Positions 45,411 to 57,787 of a DNA stretch of 64,000 nucleotides are shown here, piece by piece. This stretch comes from Stenopsyche tienmushanensis (Eukaryota > Arthropoda > Insecta > Trichoptera > Stenopsychidae): the NCBI GenBank assembly GCA_008973525.1, contig WACJ01000288.1:366793-430792 (forward strand). Direction: 5' to 3'. A program made the translations under genes and the position numbers. The notes below the pieces were generated by a model. That model worked only from the letters and a program-made list of their open reading frames with translations, did no database searches and was not told the origin of the DNA. Position 1 is the stretch's first letter. Each line of letters begins with the position of its first letter.

Positions 45411-46969
45411 TTACTCACTATAGCAATACTTTTTCAATTAATATTTATGCATGGGAAGTATAACCTTAAATACATTTTATTTTATTTTTAGATACAGCCT
45501 ATTATAAGGCATAAAATTGAAATTTTCGAGTACTGTTATATTAATACGTTTCAGATCCGCAAAGAAAATGTTGCGGAGCGTATAATAAAATTTAGCAACT
45601 TATTATTTTTCAGCGCTTTTGATTGTTCAGCCGACGCGACTCTGATGAAAGTCTATTTTCCGACGAAATATTAACAAAGAAACTTTTCCATAAGCGCAAA
45701 AATAGAGCAAACAGAGCGGACCTCGGATGGTGTTTAAGCCGCGGCTTAACCAAAGAGTTTGCCAATGTTAAATTTTGAGCTTGAACTTTCTTAATCCATT
45801 GTGTTCGCCCATCTTCAAAACGCTCTCCAAACATCCGAGAGACGGAACGTATTGGCTTACCATCCATTGTTCCACCGAGCACAAAAGAATCCCGAAGAAT
45901 AAAGAGGAGATTGGCTTCCCGATTCTTCATTACGGATGCATGAATACATTACCTCCATAGCTATTTCCATGGATTTTGCTTGTTTTTCGTTGCGCAATTT
46001 CGCGCTCGGAAGCCATTCATCATCTTTATGGCTTATTCCAGTAATGGCTAAAAAATGCTTTAAATACTGCCAAAAAAATCGATGGATACTCGTATCAATT
46101 ACCGCAAGTGTGCGCCAAAAGGAGCTGTTTATGGGTTCGCATAGTATTGAACCTGAGGCGATGGATTTTGTTTGTTCTAGAAAATAAACACGCTTTTCTG
46201 TTGCTAGCTAAAAGATTATTTTCCCGGACAAAACACATATGTAAATATTAGCTGTCGTGAGGAATAACATTGTTCCAATGACATACAAACGAATTGGCGA
46301 AATAATCTTAAGAGATTTTGCGCATTAAGAGTTTATTTTGACAAATTATGCATATATGACGAAATTAAACACACTTTTTATTTACAAATATATCTTTTAT
46401 ACATCATAGAACATGTAACATAATTAATATTCATATTTTTATTTGGAAATGAGATAATTTATGGCGAAATCCCGCAACAAAATAGTATTCAGAGCAAACG
46501 ATTCGCGTGATTAATAAACAATATATATATCGTATAGACCAACTCGGCACTTCTGACACCAATGTAGCGTGAAGTCATAAAAAATTATTACAGAGAGTCA
46601 TTAAATTGCCCAGGCTCCCGTTATCGCTATATTTTTCTAGTTGAATTCGTATGCTCACACGTTCAAAGTGACAGCTATTCAAGTTGGACAACAAATTGGT
46701 GTTCGTAACGGTTCAAGTCGGCTCCACTCAATTAACACAGGCTGTTAAATCAGGCGGCTTCTTTTTCGGTCAGTCTGGTCAATTCCTCGTTATTCCCGTT
46801 TTATAAAGCTCGAGGATCAACTTTTCGCAGTGGTTTTGGTGGCGCAGCCCCAGCACTTTGTATTCGTATATAAAAACGATTGATCGCTAACTGCTTTCTA
46901 TTGCAGGATATGTTATGATGGAAAAAAGCGTTTGGTTCCACATTATGTAAAAATAGTCAGTAAAAAGGC
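45411..46969. other. Intergenic DNA; unrecognised ORFs near 45.6-46.2 kb
   Basis: A minus ORF (45610-45930) and a plus ORF (45936-46187) are ATG-initiated, somewhat GC-enriched, and without recognisable motif, signal peptide or splice support. Confidence 0.3.
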
Positions 46970-47600
46970 TAGGGAATCCAATCCCGGGATCCTGAGATTA
47001 GTAAACGTAATTCCGAAAAACTCGGAATTGAATTTATTATCGAACAGAAATCGTACACATCACCAGCACGTTGAGGGCTACTAAATCGAGACATTTTTGC
47101 CGAAATCTGGACGCTTAGAAACAGTGGCGTAACTACTAATTGACGAGCTAGGCGACGCCTAGGTGCAGTAACTGTCTAATCTATATATACATATATAGAG
47201 TACATATATGTCTTTCAAATTGTTATATTAACCTCTACCTACCGGTGATGTATTTACTACACCTCTACTTTAATAATGTGAACATCGATATGAAATATAA
47301 TAGATTCGGGGTTCAGAATTTTTGTATTCCTCCGTAATATAATTATGAATCATATCAAAGTATTATAGTATATAAGTATTCATCTGCAGCGACGGAAACA
47401 AATAATTTGTCGGGAAATCGGGAATTTTGCGAGTTTTAGTCCGTGTCTCAGCAGATAGGAATTTTACTAGTCACATATCAATGTAATTTCTAAAACTATT
47501 GAAAAATCTTGATCCTGGGATTCCGGAACTGATCCCGGGATAGTCTAATGCAATCCCGAAATCTCGGAATCGAAATTTTGCCTCGGAATTGGATTCCTTA
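46970..47600. mobile_element. Element bounded by imperfect inverted repeats
   Basis: AGGGAATCCAATCCCGGG at 46971 pairs with inverted CCTCGGAATTGGATTCCTT at the right end. Subterminal ATCCCGGGAT and CTCGGAATTG-type strings occur at both ends. No target duplication or transposase found. CAGTGGCGTAACTAC at about 47126 inside may be another element's terminus. Confidence 0.45.
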
Positions 47601-47834
47601 TGTAAGACCAAGCACCAATAAGTTTCATCAAAGAAAACACAGGATTCAACTCCTTAGCACCTGTTGAAGTGTTCAAAGTATTATTTTATATGAGTTATTA
47701 AAACTGGATAAAACGATTACTATGACACAGATTATCAACAATTTAATTTAGATGATATAGTACATCTTTTATGTATTCTGGATTTGACTCCTTTGAACTG
47801 TTATCTATTCAGGTATTTTTAATATTCATATGTA

Positions 47835-48115
47835 CATATAAATTAATGTCATTCATGTCCCAAATACGTTCCTATATCATTCATCCGATTACGATGAAAC
47901 TTTTGTGAGCTATTGGGCGCGTGCCCAAAATGGTTTTTAAATTGGCACAACTATTGTTTGTGTGCGGAATTTGTTTGAACACCATCTTGGCGCATATTAA
48001 TCTGGTGAAGTGAAGTAGGCGTCGCGGGGGCGGGGTGAAAAAGGATGCCTTTTTTGGATCGCCCGCGCTACACGTGGCCTGAAGCAATAAATCATGTAAC
48101 TGTATTACTGTTATC
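47835..48115 (+). repeat. Helitron-like repeat, long copy
   Basis: CCTATATCATTCATCCGATTACGATGAAACTTTTG, GTGTGCGGAATTTGTTTG, TTGGCGCATATTAATCTGG and GCTACACGTGGCCTGAAGCAAT are parallel to 2560-2830. Confidence 0.55.
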
Positions 48116-49080
48116 GCCATAACTGTATTAATATTTATCGCCATATTAACATTTAGCAGAATCTGTGTGTTATTTTGTGTCGTTTGAGGATTCTGCTTCA
48201 TGGATAGTTCAAGATGTGCTCACACTGCAATTTTATAAATATGTAATTTTCCCCAAGAAAAACGGACGTCTTTGACAGATTTAATTGCATGAAGTGGATT
48301 TTGCTTAATTTTATTCCTAACGAAGGCAATAGACAGAAGCTTTTAGCAACTCATTAGCGAAGCGTCAGATAACATTTCTGCCTATTAAGCAATCACAGAA
48401 CGAATTTATATGAGAGCTTTTACGAGCAAACTTTGAAAGCTTTCTGTAGCATTATAAAACCAGCGTTGCATACGGGGAGGATATGCGGCTTTTAACCAGC
48501 AAAATGCATCAAGCCCACTAACCGCCAATTTGTCATGAGCGAAATTAAAGCTGGAAGCAGCTTTCGATGCAGACTCATGTTTTGCAATTTAATTTGTCTT
48601 TGATTGGAATAATATTCTGAAGTTTGGACAAAAATGATTGGAATAAACTTCGTATGAAAACTGATCGAAAAATGTTCTCCTTTCAGCGGCGATAGCATAG
48701 AAGCTTAATTAAAAGAGTTGCGAATGCCCAATAAAGAGATCGTATTTGTGAGGAGAAAACTCATAAAATTTCCACCAGTTATTTCAGTCAATCCTGACAA
48801 TGAAAATGATGGATTACCGCTGTGAAAGTAATTTTCGATATGGGTTCTGCAAATTAGCCGCTGTCGATGAAAGAGATGAAATTTGCACACATATTCAAAC
48901 TCTTCTCAATAAAGCAACGTTAAATTATTGCTCTGGATTTTTTTTAAATATATTTTTATCAGCTTTTTTATTTATATATATTTAATCTTTGAGGAACATT
49001 AAGTTTGTATGCTTTGTGTGTAGGGCAAGATTTGTGGTATAGGTATCTTTGACTTCTTGTTGGGAAGACTTGTGAAAAGA
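48116..49080. other. Intergenic DNA, nothing recognised
   Basis: No supported feature. Confidence 0.45.
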
Positions 49081-49084
49081 GGAT

Positions 49085-49225
49085 GGTCAGTTTATTTGGA
49101 TCTGCTTGCTTGTCGGCCATTTTCTTCAGTCACAGTAATTTTTTCCTATGCAGAAATCGTCGTGCGCACCCCCTACCTCCCGTTCGTACAAGATCCGCGT
49201 GATCATCAATTTTTTTGACTTTGCA
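49085..49225 (+). mobile_element. mariner-type MITE internal fragment
   Basis: TCGGCCATTTTCTTCAGTCACAGTAATTTTTTCC and AGAAATCGTCGTGCGCACCCCCTACCTCCCG match 24700-24780. Confidence 0.7.
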
Positions 49226-49237
49226 AGTTTATATTAG

Positions 49238-49572
49238 TGTAGCATGGGCAATTTAACATCCCCACGCAATAGCGCTGTTGGTCTGAACAGATTTAATTCT
49301 CCAGATCAACAGCGACCTCTTCCATCTCTCTTCAGGTGCAATGTGTTATTTTAACAGCGCAATCTCTTGTTGCCCTGTGGAGTGTTGCCGGTTGGGGAGT
49401 GACGCGCAGGAGGCGGGAGTCGGGAGAGTCGTTGGTTAGCCTTGGCTGCAGGAGGTCGTCCTTCCCGCAGCCAGATAACTCTTTCTTTCTATATCTCTCT
49501 CTCGTGTGGAATAAACAGTTATTTACAAAAGAGAGTATTTCTATTCGACGCCCGTTTATTCCCATCCATCCT
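49238..49572 (+). mobile_element. LTR, 3' truncated
   Basis: TGTAGCATGGGCAATTTAAC at the start, the U3 stem (GCTGTTGGTCTG with CAGATCAACAGC), GCAATGTGTTATTTTAACAGCG, the GC hairpin, (TC)n, AATAAA near 49511 and TTCGACGCCCGTTTATTCCC. It stops before the end of U5. Confidence 0.78.
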
Positions 49573-50175
49573 TATTCTTTATCGTGCCTTCAATAATTCC
49601 ATCGAGTGTTTTTTTTTTATCACCGTTAGTTATATTTAAAAAAAGCCTATTTGTAAAATACGATTCAAGTTCGAAGCACAAATTCATCGATAGATACAAT
49701 ATTTCTAAAAGCCATTTTTTTAAAATTATTTATGTGATCTACATGAAAATTTGGTGAAGAAACAAATATTTTATTTTCAAGAATATCTCATAAGATGTTA
49801 ACCCCATTAAATAGTTTCAAGGAAACTTCTCTTTAGGCGATATATTTTTAAATATAGTTATTAAAAATATTATTTAATAGGACATTTTGGCGTTTAAAGA
49901 GAACAAAGGCACGTTTGTACTCGTCGGACGCTACTATGGATCTATAATTTGTAACTTGTTTTTAAACGAGTCTTTTATACTTGAAGTAATTTATTTAAGA
50001 GCAACTCTTGTTAATAAAAAGTCATGAAAAAAATATTTCAGTACATTGAAATTAAATTTGAATTAATTTCGCGCAAAATAATATGGAGCTGATGTGAAGA
50101 AATTCAAGAAATACTTATTATTCAGTTTGATAGCCATGTAAGAAAATATTCTTTTAGTTTTTATTTTTTGTACAG
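49573..50175. other. AT-rich DNA, nothing recognised
   Basis: No supported feature. Confidence 0.45.
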
Positions 50176-50177
50176 TA

Positions 50178-50400
50178 ATAGGGCACGTCCCCATACAAAG
50201 GTATCCAGTGGTGTCAGATCTGAAGACCGTGCGAGCTACGGAATGAGCACATCCCTAGGCAAAGAAATCTAATGGTGTCAGGTCTGGAGATCATATAAGC
50301 CGCGGAATAAAGCGTGGTTTGTACGGTTTCCAGTCCTGACACCAGTGGATTCCTTTGTCTAGGGACGTCTAGGGATTTACATGACAGAGGTGCACACAAA
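50178..50400. pseudogene. Triplicated DDE transposase motif (two minus, one plus)
   Basis: Minus-strand frames read SARSSDLTPLDTFVWGRAL and, next to it, SPDLTPLDFFA, both versions of the RSPDLTPLDFFLWG motif of the 5220-type transposase. A third copy (FPVLTPVDSFV) lies on the plus strand at about 50325-50390. Each unit is about 65-70 bp. Confidence 0.6.
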
Positions 50401-50547
50401 AGAAATCTTAATTGAATGTGTAAGCCTTTCCAAAAATGAAAGAGGAAATACTACTTCTGATAACTACAGTTGAAATTTAAAAAAAAGTGTCGTGCGTGCA
50501 TGTGAAGCAGAGGTGGCCAATTTGAACATTTTTTTAAAATAAATTAA

Positions 50548-50665
50548 TTTGTGTTTGTTTATTCCATATACGTTCCTAAACCATTAATCTATTTGCAATG
50601 AAACTTTGGTGAGTTATTTTCTGCATACCCGTAAAGGTTTTTGAATTAGTACAACTATTGTTTGT
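50548..50665 (+). repeat. Helitron-like repeat
   Basis: GTTTGTTTATTCCATATACGTTCCTAAACCATTAATC, then TGAAACTTTGGTGAGTTATTTTCTGCATACCCG. Confidence 0.5.
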
Positions 50666-50699
50666 GTACCAGTAACCAAACTACAAAATTAGAAAGTGC

Positions 50700-50850
50700 A
50701 ACCAAATTCCAAGCAAATGAAACCAATACACGGCCTAACATCACGCATTGGCAGCATTAGACGGAAGATGCGCACAAAGAGCATCACTAAGGTGATGAAA
50801 GTTATTCCGCGTCCATGAGTCCGATAGGAGAATCGAAATATCGGAAATTA
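50700..50850 (-). pseudogene. LINE-1 upstream fragment
   Basis: ACATCACGCATTGGCAGCATTAGACGGAAGATGCGCACAAAGAGCATCAC matches 11965-12020 in the same orientation. Confidence 0.6.
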
Positions 50851-52395
50851 GTACACACAATTAAATTAAGACAACGAATATTATTGAGTTAAGCGCTTAT
50901 AATTTAAGCTCGGTAATTATACATAGGAAAGACGTATGGGGATGGGCTTCCGGAGGTGATTTATTGGTAAGCTAAATGACCAGACGGGTCCCGACATTAG
51001 TGTTAACGATGGGGTGGATTTATCGAGGGTAAGATTTGTCGAGTAAAAAAAATCAAGCAATTAATTGAGCTGCTCTTCGACGTTTTAATTCAACGTGGAT
51101 CTATTAGTGAGCGCGTTGAGTGCCTCGATGTTGTATCAAATCTTGATAATATTTATACAGTCGTAGGCGTATAGACGACCCTCAAAGGTCTTATTTGACC
51201 CTCGCACTCTTGCGGCTACATTCAATTTCAATTACGGTAATAGCCAAACCCACTTCGATATTTTGAATGGGAAATAAAATGATTATTCATATGTCGAAAG
51301 GTACTATTGTAGAATCGAGTGGATTAAAAGTCGACGTTTATCTTTCGGGTTCGTGGGGCTTGTCCGCAATTAAAAGCGTTTCTGTGTCGCTCCGACCTTG
51401 GGCGCTAATGAAAGAGGAGCAAAATGCATAAAGTCAATATATGGGGTTCAATGGGGTATTTTTCGTGGAACGATGGTAAACAGTTTGGTTAACGAAAAGA
51501 TATGGCGCCGGCGTGTCTGCCAGTCCCTCAACGTGGAAATTATTGAAAAAGAGGAAAGAAAATGTTTTTATATCCCACATTTGTACATTTCCGCCAGCGA
51601 ATGGTCCAAAGGTCAAATTTCTCTACGATGACGTAACAATTTTGCTTATGGATGTGACTCTCATAATTTCCATTGTGAATAAATCACACGTTCCATGCGG
51701 ATACAAATTTAGGGGATGAAAATTTAGTGGAAAATATTTCCATCGAAATGTCAATTAACATATTTATGCTTTTGTATAACCTTATTTAAAAAAAAATATT
51801 GATGCTGATTTCTCATATGACATAACTGATCGACATGTGTGCAACGGCAGCCGATAATTACATCATTTTTTCGATTGACAATATCGTCGTTCATTGCAGT
51901 TTATGATATGACGATATCATTTTTAAATGCACTTTATCCATGCAAATAAAATACTAAACTGCATCCCACAGACGTAAATCTATTTTGCATGTAAACACAA
52001 ACACATTTCATATCGAATCTCTCGTTTAACCCTGAAGAAAGAGTTTTCTCATCCGAAGGGCAAACAACTGGCACCAAATGCAGGGCATTGAAGAGGAAAA
52101 TGTAACGTTAGGAGAATACAGGCGTCTCTTAATGGAAACTCAACAGCCTTGTCATAAAATTTGTGTTTTATTGTGAAATAAATTCGAATATGTCTTAGGA
52201 CTGTAAATGTGCGTGTATAATTGAAATAAGTATGATTGAAGAAGTGTGCAAAAATATTTATGCAAAATCAATTGGTTTATAGTTTAACTTGTGTAAATGA
52301 ATATAAAAAAATATTAGTTCAAACTAATATGAGTATTTTGCAACTATTGTTAATGATAAAACGCATTGGTAAAGTAAGCTGAGAGTTTTTTTTTA
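50851..52395. other. Intergenic DNA, nothing recognised
   Basis: Short overlapping ORFs at 51398-51719 have no recognisable motif. Confidence 0.4.
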
Positions 52396-52399
52396 ATTC

Positions 52400-52530
52400 A
52401 AAATTGGCATATCGGGCGTGTAGGGGGATCTTAACGGTCAGTTTTTTTGGTTCCGCGTATTTGTCGGCCATTTTTTTCAGTCACAGTAAATTCTTCCAAT
52501 AAAGAGGTCGTCACGCGTTCCTAAGAAACA
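52400..52530 (+). mobile_element. mariner-type MITE internal fragment
   Basis: GTGTAGGGGGATCTTAACGGTCAGTTTTTTTGG, TCGGCCATTTTTTTCAGTCACAGTAAATTC and AAAGAGGTCGTCACGCG match the 24576 family. Confidence 0.72.
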
Positions 52531-52859
52531 AACCTCAGTTCCAACACCCAAACCAGAATTGGCACTTCGGAAGTTTTGTTTGTATTTTAATGCTAGCTAT
52601 GGAAATGTTACCTATGGAAGTTTATTGTCGAACATTAAACTCACTCAAACAAAAACGCAAGAAAAACGATCGGGGTTTTCAATTGAAGAGACGGAAAACA
52701 CGCTAACACGCAGTTAAATTCTGCCATCGCAAATAAAAAATCCATATTGATTATATAGAATCACATCTTCAATATTCGTTAGACTTGATACTTAGCACTT
52801 CTGCTTGCTATTTTTCAACATTAATCCCTAAAGGAGTACTATCCCAGGGCCTGGGATCT

Positions 52860-53040
52860 CCCCTCCGCTTTTCAGAAAGAGTACTCTTGTACATTGAGCT
52901 CGAAGACAGACAGAGACAGATGTAGCGCAGTTTGGGAGACAGAAACGGAGATCTTCCCCGCATACATCGCACGATTGTATAGATCGTTAACCCAAATTTA
53001 TCGACTAATAATGATTTCGATTTTAAGTTTGTTATTTGTT
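52860..53040 (+). repeat. Repeat family E fragment
   Basis: CATACATCGCACGATTGTATAGATCGTTAACCCAAATTTATCGACTAATAATG matches 43630-43680. Confidence 0.55.
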
Positions 53041-53344
53041 TACCCAAAGAAATTTACAATTGACAATTGAGATATAAAGAAACATGCTAGCACTCCCTAT
53101 TTATATGTCTCAAGATAGACGACCCACGCAAGTATTTTTACTATCGGATCGCGTAAAATTTGAAAAAAGCACAAAAAACGTAAAAAATGCAGAGTCGGCG
53201 GGAACAACACATCTTCCCGCAGCCAAGCGCATCTTATGGATTGCATCCGAAAAAATTAATATTAGTTGAAAAATTGGATTTAGCTAATAATTTTAAATCC
53301 AAAATATACTGCTTTATGCGTGTATAACGGGCATAATATCATCA

Positions 53345-53580
53345 TCAATCTAGTGCAGCTGTTATGTGGGCGAAATTGCATTGCCACACAATGTCGCTGT
53401 TTATCTGTGCAGATTCAATTTGCCAGATTAATAATGCCATCTTTTAATTCTAATTCATCTTGCGGACACGGCGTCTCGATAGTAAAATATGACCGTTGGG
53501 GACACATGGGAATGGAGAGCGGCCCGCTTCACATTACACTGGTGTCAGAAGCGGCGGGTCGTTATGATGCTGACCCGTTA
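53345..53580 (+). mobile_element. LTR remnant followed by a primer-binding-site-like string
   Basis: GTCGCTGTTTATCTGTGCAGATTCAATTTGCCAGATTAATAATGCCATC is a decayed LTR start. After an internal deletion, CACATTACACTGGTGTCAGAAGCGG at about 53532 looks like the LTR 3' end plus a binding site for a tRNA 3' end (TGGTGTCAGAAGNGGG type, commonly assigned to tRNA-Leu). This is the main basis for the gypsy-like call. No gag follows. Confidence 0.55.
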
Positions 53581-53589
53581 TAGATGGGA

Positions 53590-55665
53590 TCTTTACCATT
53601 TTGTTGGGATACTATTTTTTTCTAAAATACTATTTTTAAATACTTAGAGTAGCCTGAGTTTAGCGATCGTCTTAATATTATTTCATATTGTTTCACTTTA
53701 AATAAACACATTAACAAATATAAAAATTTTACTCGTTATAACCGTGTTTTTGATGTTTTTAAATATAATAGGGGAATAATTGTGAATATTATATTTTTAC
53801 ATAAACCGATATTTTGATTGTTAAAAATATTAAGCAGTATTATATAATATTAAAGCTTTGTGTCCTTATGGGTATATTTATTGAACGTGGTCTAAATTTA
53901 AATAAAATAATTGTATCTGTGAGAGTTAAAGCTTTGTTGAAATATCCAAAGGCCTATCATTCGTTAATGTAAATTATCAAATATATTATGGGGATTATCA
54001 AAGTTTTAAAGGCTTAATGAGCTTTTCGGCAAAATAAAAGCATGATTAATGTCTATCTAATGAATTGTCTCAGTGTCAACAGGGCTTATCCCATAAAAAG
54101 TCACGGTTTCGACTCAATCCCATCATTGGTATGCTTCTTGCACGGTGGTGTTTGGCAATTATTCGGGGTTGTTGTCGTTAACTCCCTTCTCTGGACGCAC
54201 CCAATAATCGTAAAGTATGATTTACACCCTGCTTTGTTGAGGCCCGTATTTATATACAGGAAGGTTCCAATCGTGACCGGAATCCAACTGACCCATTGAA
54301 TATCCAATTAATATCCAATTAGCCCAGTTTTTCAAACAAACAAAACGCGTCGCCCACGAAAGAGGACAGCCCTGTCAGCAAATTTTAATTTTGGCTAATG
54401 AAAATGGAGGCTTCGCTCCTTTTTCTTTGAATAGCAAACAGTTGGAACTCGAAACATAGAAGAGCTTGAAAAATTTGGATCGATACGAATGCTCCTTGGA
54501 CTGATGATATCTTCATATTTTATGGACGCTCTCGAGACTAACAAAAACTAATTGAAACACATCTTTATAAATCCGTATCAGATGGACGTCCTTCGAAATT
54601 GTTATAAAGCAGACATAAAGCCGTTTTAACGATGCAATGAAAGTGCTCGGCTATAAAATAGATGCATTAAAATGCATTTTATGCAATGAAAGCGTCGAAA
54701 TTGCGCTTATTTAATGCGCCATAATTTTATTATGAAATTAATCCAGAATCGACATTAAATGATGATCTGACCGATTGTCATTTGGATGTGTTTTTATATG
54801 CATATTTTTATTTTAGGACCCCCAAAGCTTCATTGAAATGATCAACGAAAGCTCACTGCGCATCCTTTAATCAAGTCGCCCCTTTGTTGTTAAGTTGGCC
54901 ATTTGCTTCATTAGCAGACAAACGCTAAACTTCCGCGCATCATTATTGCATGCAGATTTTGAGCTTTCGTCATGGTTCATCTCTTGTTAAGTCCGATAAT
55001 TCAAAAGCTTCTTATTTGGAAAATAAATCTGTGGGTGTTTTTTTAAGAATAAAAATGAATAGTGACACTACTGAATCATATTTTTATCATTTAAAATATT
55101 TATATATTATTAAGGCGAATGATTAATTGCAAAATAACGGTTATAGCGAGCAATCATATAATTAATTTTGTTCTGCCAGTTTTATATATTTTTCATTTCT
55201 ATAATAAAAACATTAGTAAGTAATAATAGTAAGAGTTGCGAAATAGAGTTCAAACGTGAAACTTCGGGGTTCCTGGTCTTGAGTCTCGACACCGAACGTT
55301 TATAAAAGAGTCCTGTCCTGATCAGAACCACACCGATATTAGGAGTCGCCTTATACATCATCGTACCTCGGTCATCCTTCGAGCGATCATTCGTGGGTTT
55401 AAGCACCTCTCCGGTGCGAATCTCGCGTCTGAATAACGTGGTCATTAAACAGCAGCGACGAAGACAACAGACCGCCTTGTCTTAGCGAGGCATTTCATTT
55501 ACACAATGGAAATTATTTGCTAAAGATTAAGCTGTGTTTGTGTAATATATAAAAACGTGCTTTTAGTTACTTATTGTTACGCAAGCAAACAATAGAGGTA
55601 GCGCGGCGCATGCGTATAACGTCTCCATCAATATAAAAACCGAGCTAAATCATTCTCTGAGGGAC
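53590..55665. other. Intergenic DNA, nothing recognised
   Basis: ORFs at 54042-54307 (both strands) and 55182-55445 (minus) lack motifs and splice support. Confidence 0.4.
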
Positions 55666-55669
55666 TTTG

Positions 55670-55940
55670 ATACTTCGTTTACAACAGTAAAATATTGGAT
55701 GGCAGATTTTAAACGAGGACGTACGAACTGCCAAGACGAACATCGCAGTGGTCAACCAAATAAGGTGATCATGTCAAAAATGGTGATGAAAATCCACAAA
55801 ATAATATTGGATGACCGTCGAATGAAAGTACATAAGCTAGCAGATAGGGCAATCATTTCAAAAAGATTAAAAATTTAGACATGAGAAAGCCGTGCGCAAG
55901 ATGGGTACCGCGTTTGCTCACAATATAACAAAAATAGCAT
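55670..55940 (+). pseudogene. irritans-type mariner N-terminal fragment
   Basis: FTTVKYWMADFKRGRTNCQDEHRSGQP, then ILDDRRMKVHKLAD and DMRKPCARWVPRLLT, the N-terminal DNA-binding half of a mariner transposase. The catalytic half is absent. Confidence 0.85.
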
Positions 55941-57540
55941 CATTTAATCGAGTATTTGACGATGTTTCATAGCAATAAAGCCAAATTTTTGCAGCGATCC
56001 TTGTGAACGATTTTTATTCACTTAAATTTTGCTCGTTATAACCGTTCTTAAAGTATTTATAGCAATAAAATAAAGATTTTTGTAAATATTGCGTTCTTGC
56101 ATCGACTTTTTGCTTGAACATTTTTCAATTAATATTTTTATATGCAAGCCTCGTAAATCCCCGCTGGCGTAAGATGCGGAATTGAAATTGGAAAACGGTA
56201 ATACTATATATAATATCAAAGATGAATATCCAATGTTGCATCATTTCCGATTAATCAATTTCCCAGCGTTTTGGACAAAGAAAATGTTTCATTGCACAGT
56301 CTAAGAAAACAAATATGAGACATATGTCTAATATGAAATATATCGAAAGCTTCTTTATGACGCCCACCAAGAAAAGACAGACTTAGAAAGACTCAGACTG
56401 AGAAAAAATTGATATTATCGTCGATGGATCAGCAAGTGGTTTTATTGATCTAACAGCGTAACACTTTTACTAATTTAATTAATCAACTGTTATCCATATT
56501 TAAATACATATTTAACAGCCCAATTATATTCAAACAGCAAATCCACATCACAATATTATATTAACGAAATCGTATAAAGATTATGTTTATAATTAGGAAG
56601 TTTTTCCCATATATTAAAGCCTACACAGGGTTGTTAATTTGGCGAAAATTTCATGTACAATTTCTGTGTTCAATTTCTGGAGTTTAACAAGTAACTAAAC
56701 AACTTCCCACTCAAACAAACAATTCGACGGATCCCTTGTTACCCATGTCAGGAGATTTGTAATATTCCATCAAAGATCCATTATTCAGCATCGATGACAG
56801 GCCATCGTTTCGAATTCCATTGAAATTAATTGATATGGGGCATTTGAGGAGCCATCCATGTGTTAATGAAGCCAATATGGAATGTTTCGAATGGGGATAG
56901 TTTCGCACAACGACTGAGAATTTAATAGGTCGTAATGGGATTATTTCTTTTAATGTTGGCTTTCAAATTGGACTTGGTAGCATTTTGTGTTAATACATAT
57001 TTACACGGGTTTAATGTTTGCTTTTCAGATGCTGGAGCGACGATTTCAGCATAGCATCGTTTAGTGCTTCTGTTGACATTGAAGCTTTTTTGCGCTCTTA
57101 AAAGTCAGCATTGATTTTCTAAAAATCACCCTTAAAATTGTCAGTATATTTGCATATAAGGTTACATCATTTAAATATGTAATGTGTCGTTAAATTTGAA
57201 TTTTTTCATATGTTTTTGTACGTAGAAAATGTGTATTGTTGTGATTGATGCCGCGAAAGCTCTCCGTTTATCACTCTCCAGAAAATAAATTGCTCGATAT
57301 TTTTTCAGCGAAAGGCAAACCTTTTTAAACAAAAACTCACCCTTGGATGGCGAATATTTCCATATATTATTTATTTCGAAAAGCCTTGAAAAAATCGATA
57401 TAAATCCGTAAAATAAGTTAAGTCATCGAAGCTCGCAAAACTTTATTTTGGGCCGTTAAGTCGCACTCCAAAAGATCCCGAATCCCTGTTACGTAACGAA
57501 CTCTGACTATTTATTTTATGCATGTTTACATAAGTGAGGG
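55941..57540. other. Intergenic DNA, nothing recognised
   Basis: No supported feature. Confidence 0.45.
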
Positions 57541-57554
57541 TTGCTAAAACTCAC

Positions 57555-57787
57555 CTGTGGATTTGACGGGCAAAAACGCGGGCAATGCGGACCGAATTCC
57601 AGGAGCGGCAAAATTCCCGCTCCGGAGTATTCCGCGGTGGGCGGGCAACTGGCGCCGAGCCGCCCTGACAGCCTCGACGAGGGACGCCACCCCCGACCTC
57701 AACCCCCAGAAGTGCCCGCTGCACCCACGACGCATTCCCGGGACCACCCCCAACTAGCAGTGTCATCTCTCCACCCACCACTGTCAT
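57555..57787 (-). CDS. GC-rich exon candidate with strong donor
   Basis: A GC-rich block about 230 bp long stands in AT-rich DNA. On the minus strand it ends at a textbook donor (CCACAG|GTGAGT, exon end at 57555). Two minus frames are open from ATG codons to the donor: one from 57787 (TVVGGEMTLLVGGGPGNASW..., phase 2) and one from 57753 (MGVVPGMRRGCSGHFWGLRS..., phase 1). GC enrichment with a single donor suggests a 5' exon near a CpG-rich promoter, with later exons at lower coordinates that I cannot see. Protein not recognised. Open frames also exist on the plus strand because of the GC content, so the coding frame is unsure. Confidence 0.4.

Noticed and set aside
45610..46187. Opposed ORFs as a divergent gene pair
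   Set aside because: No recognisable motifs, promoters or splice sites; kept only as a note.
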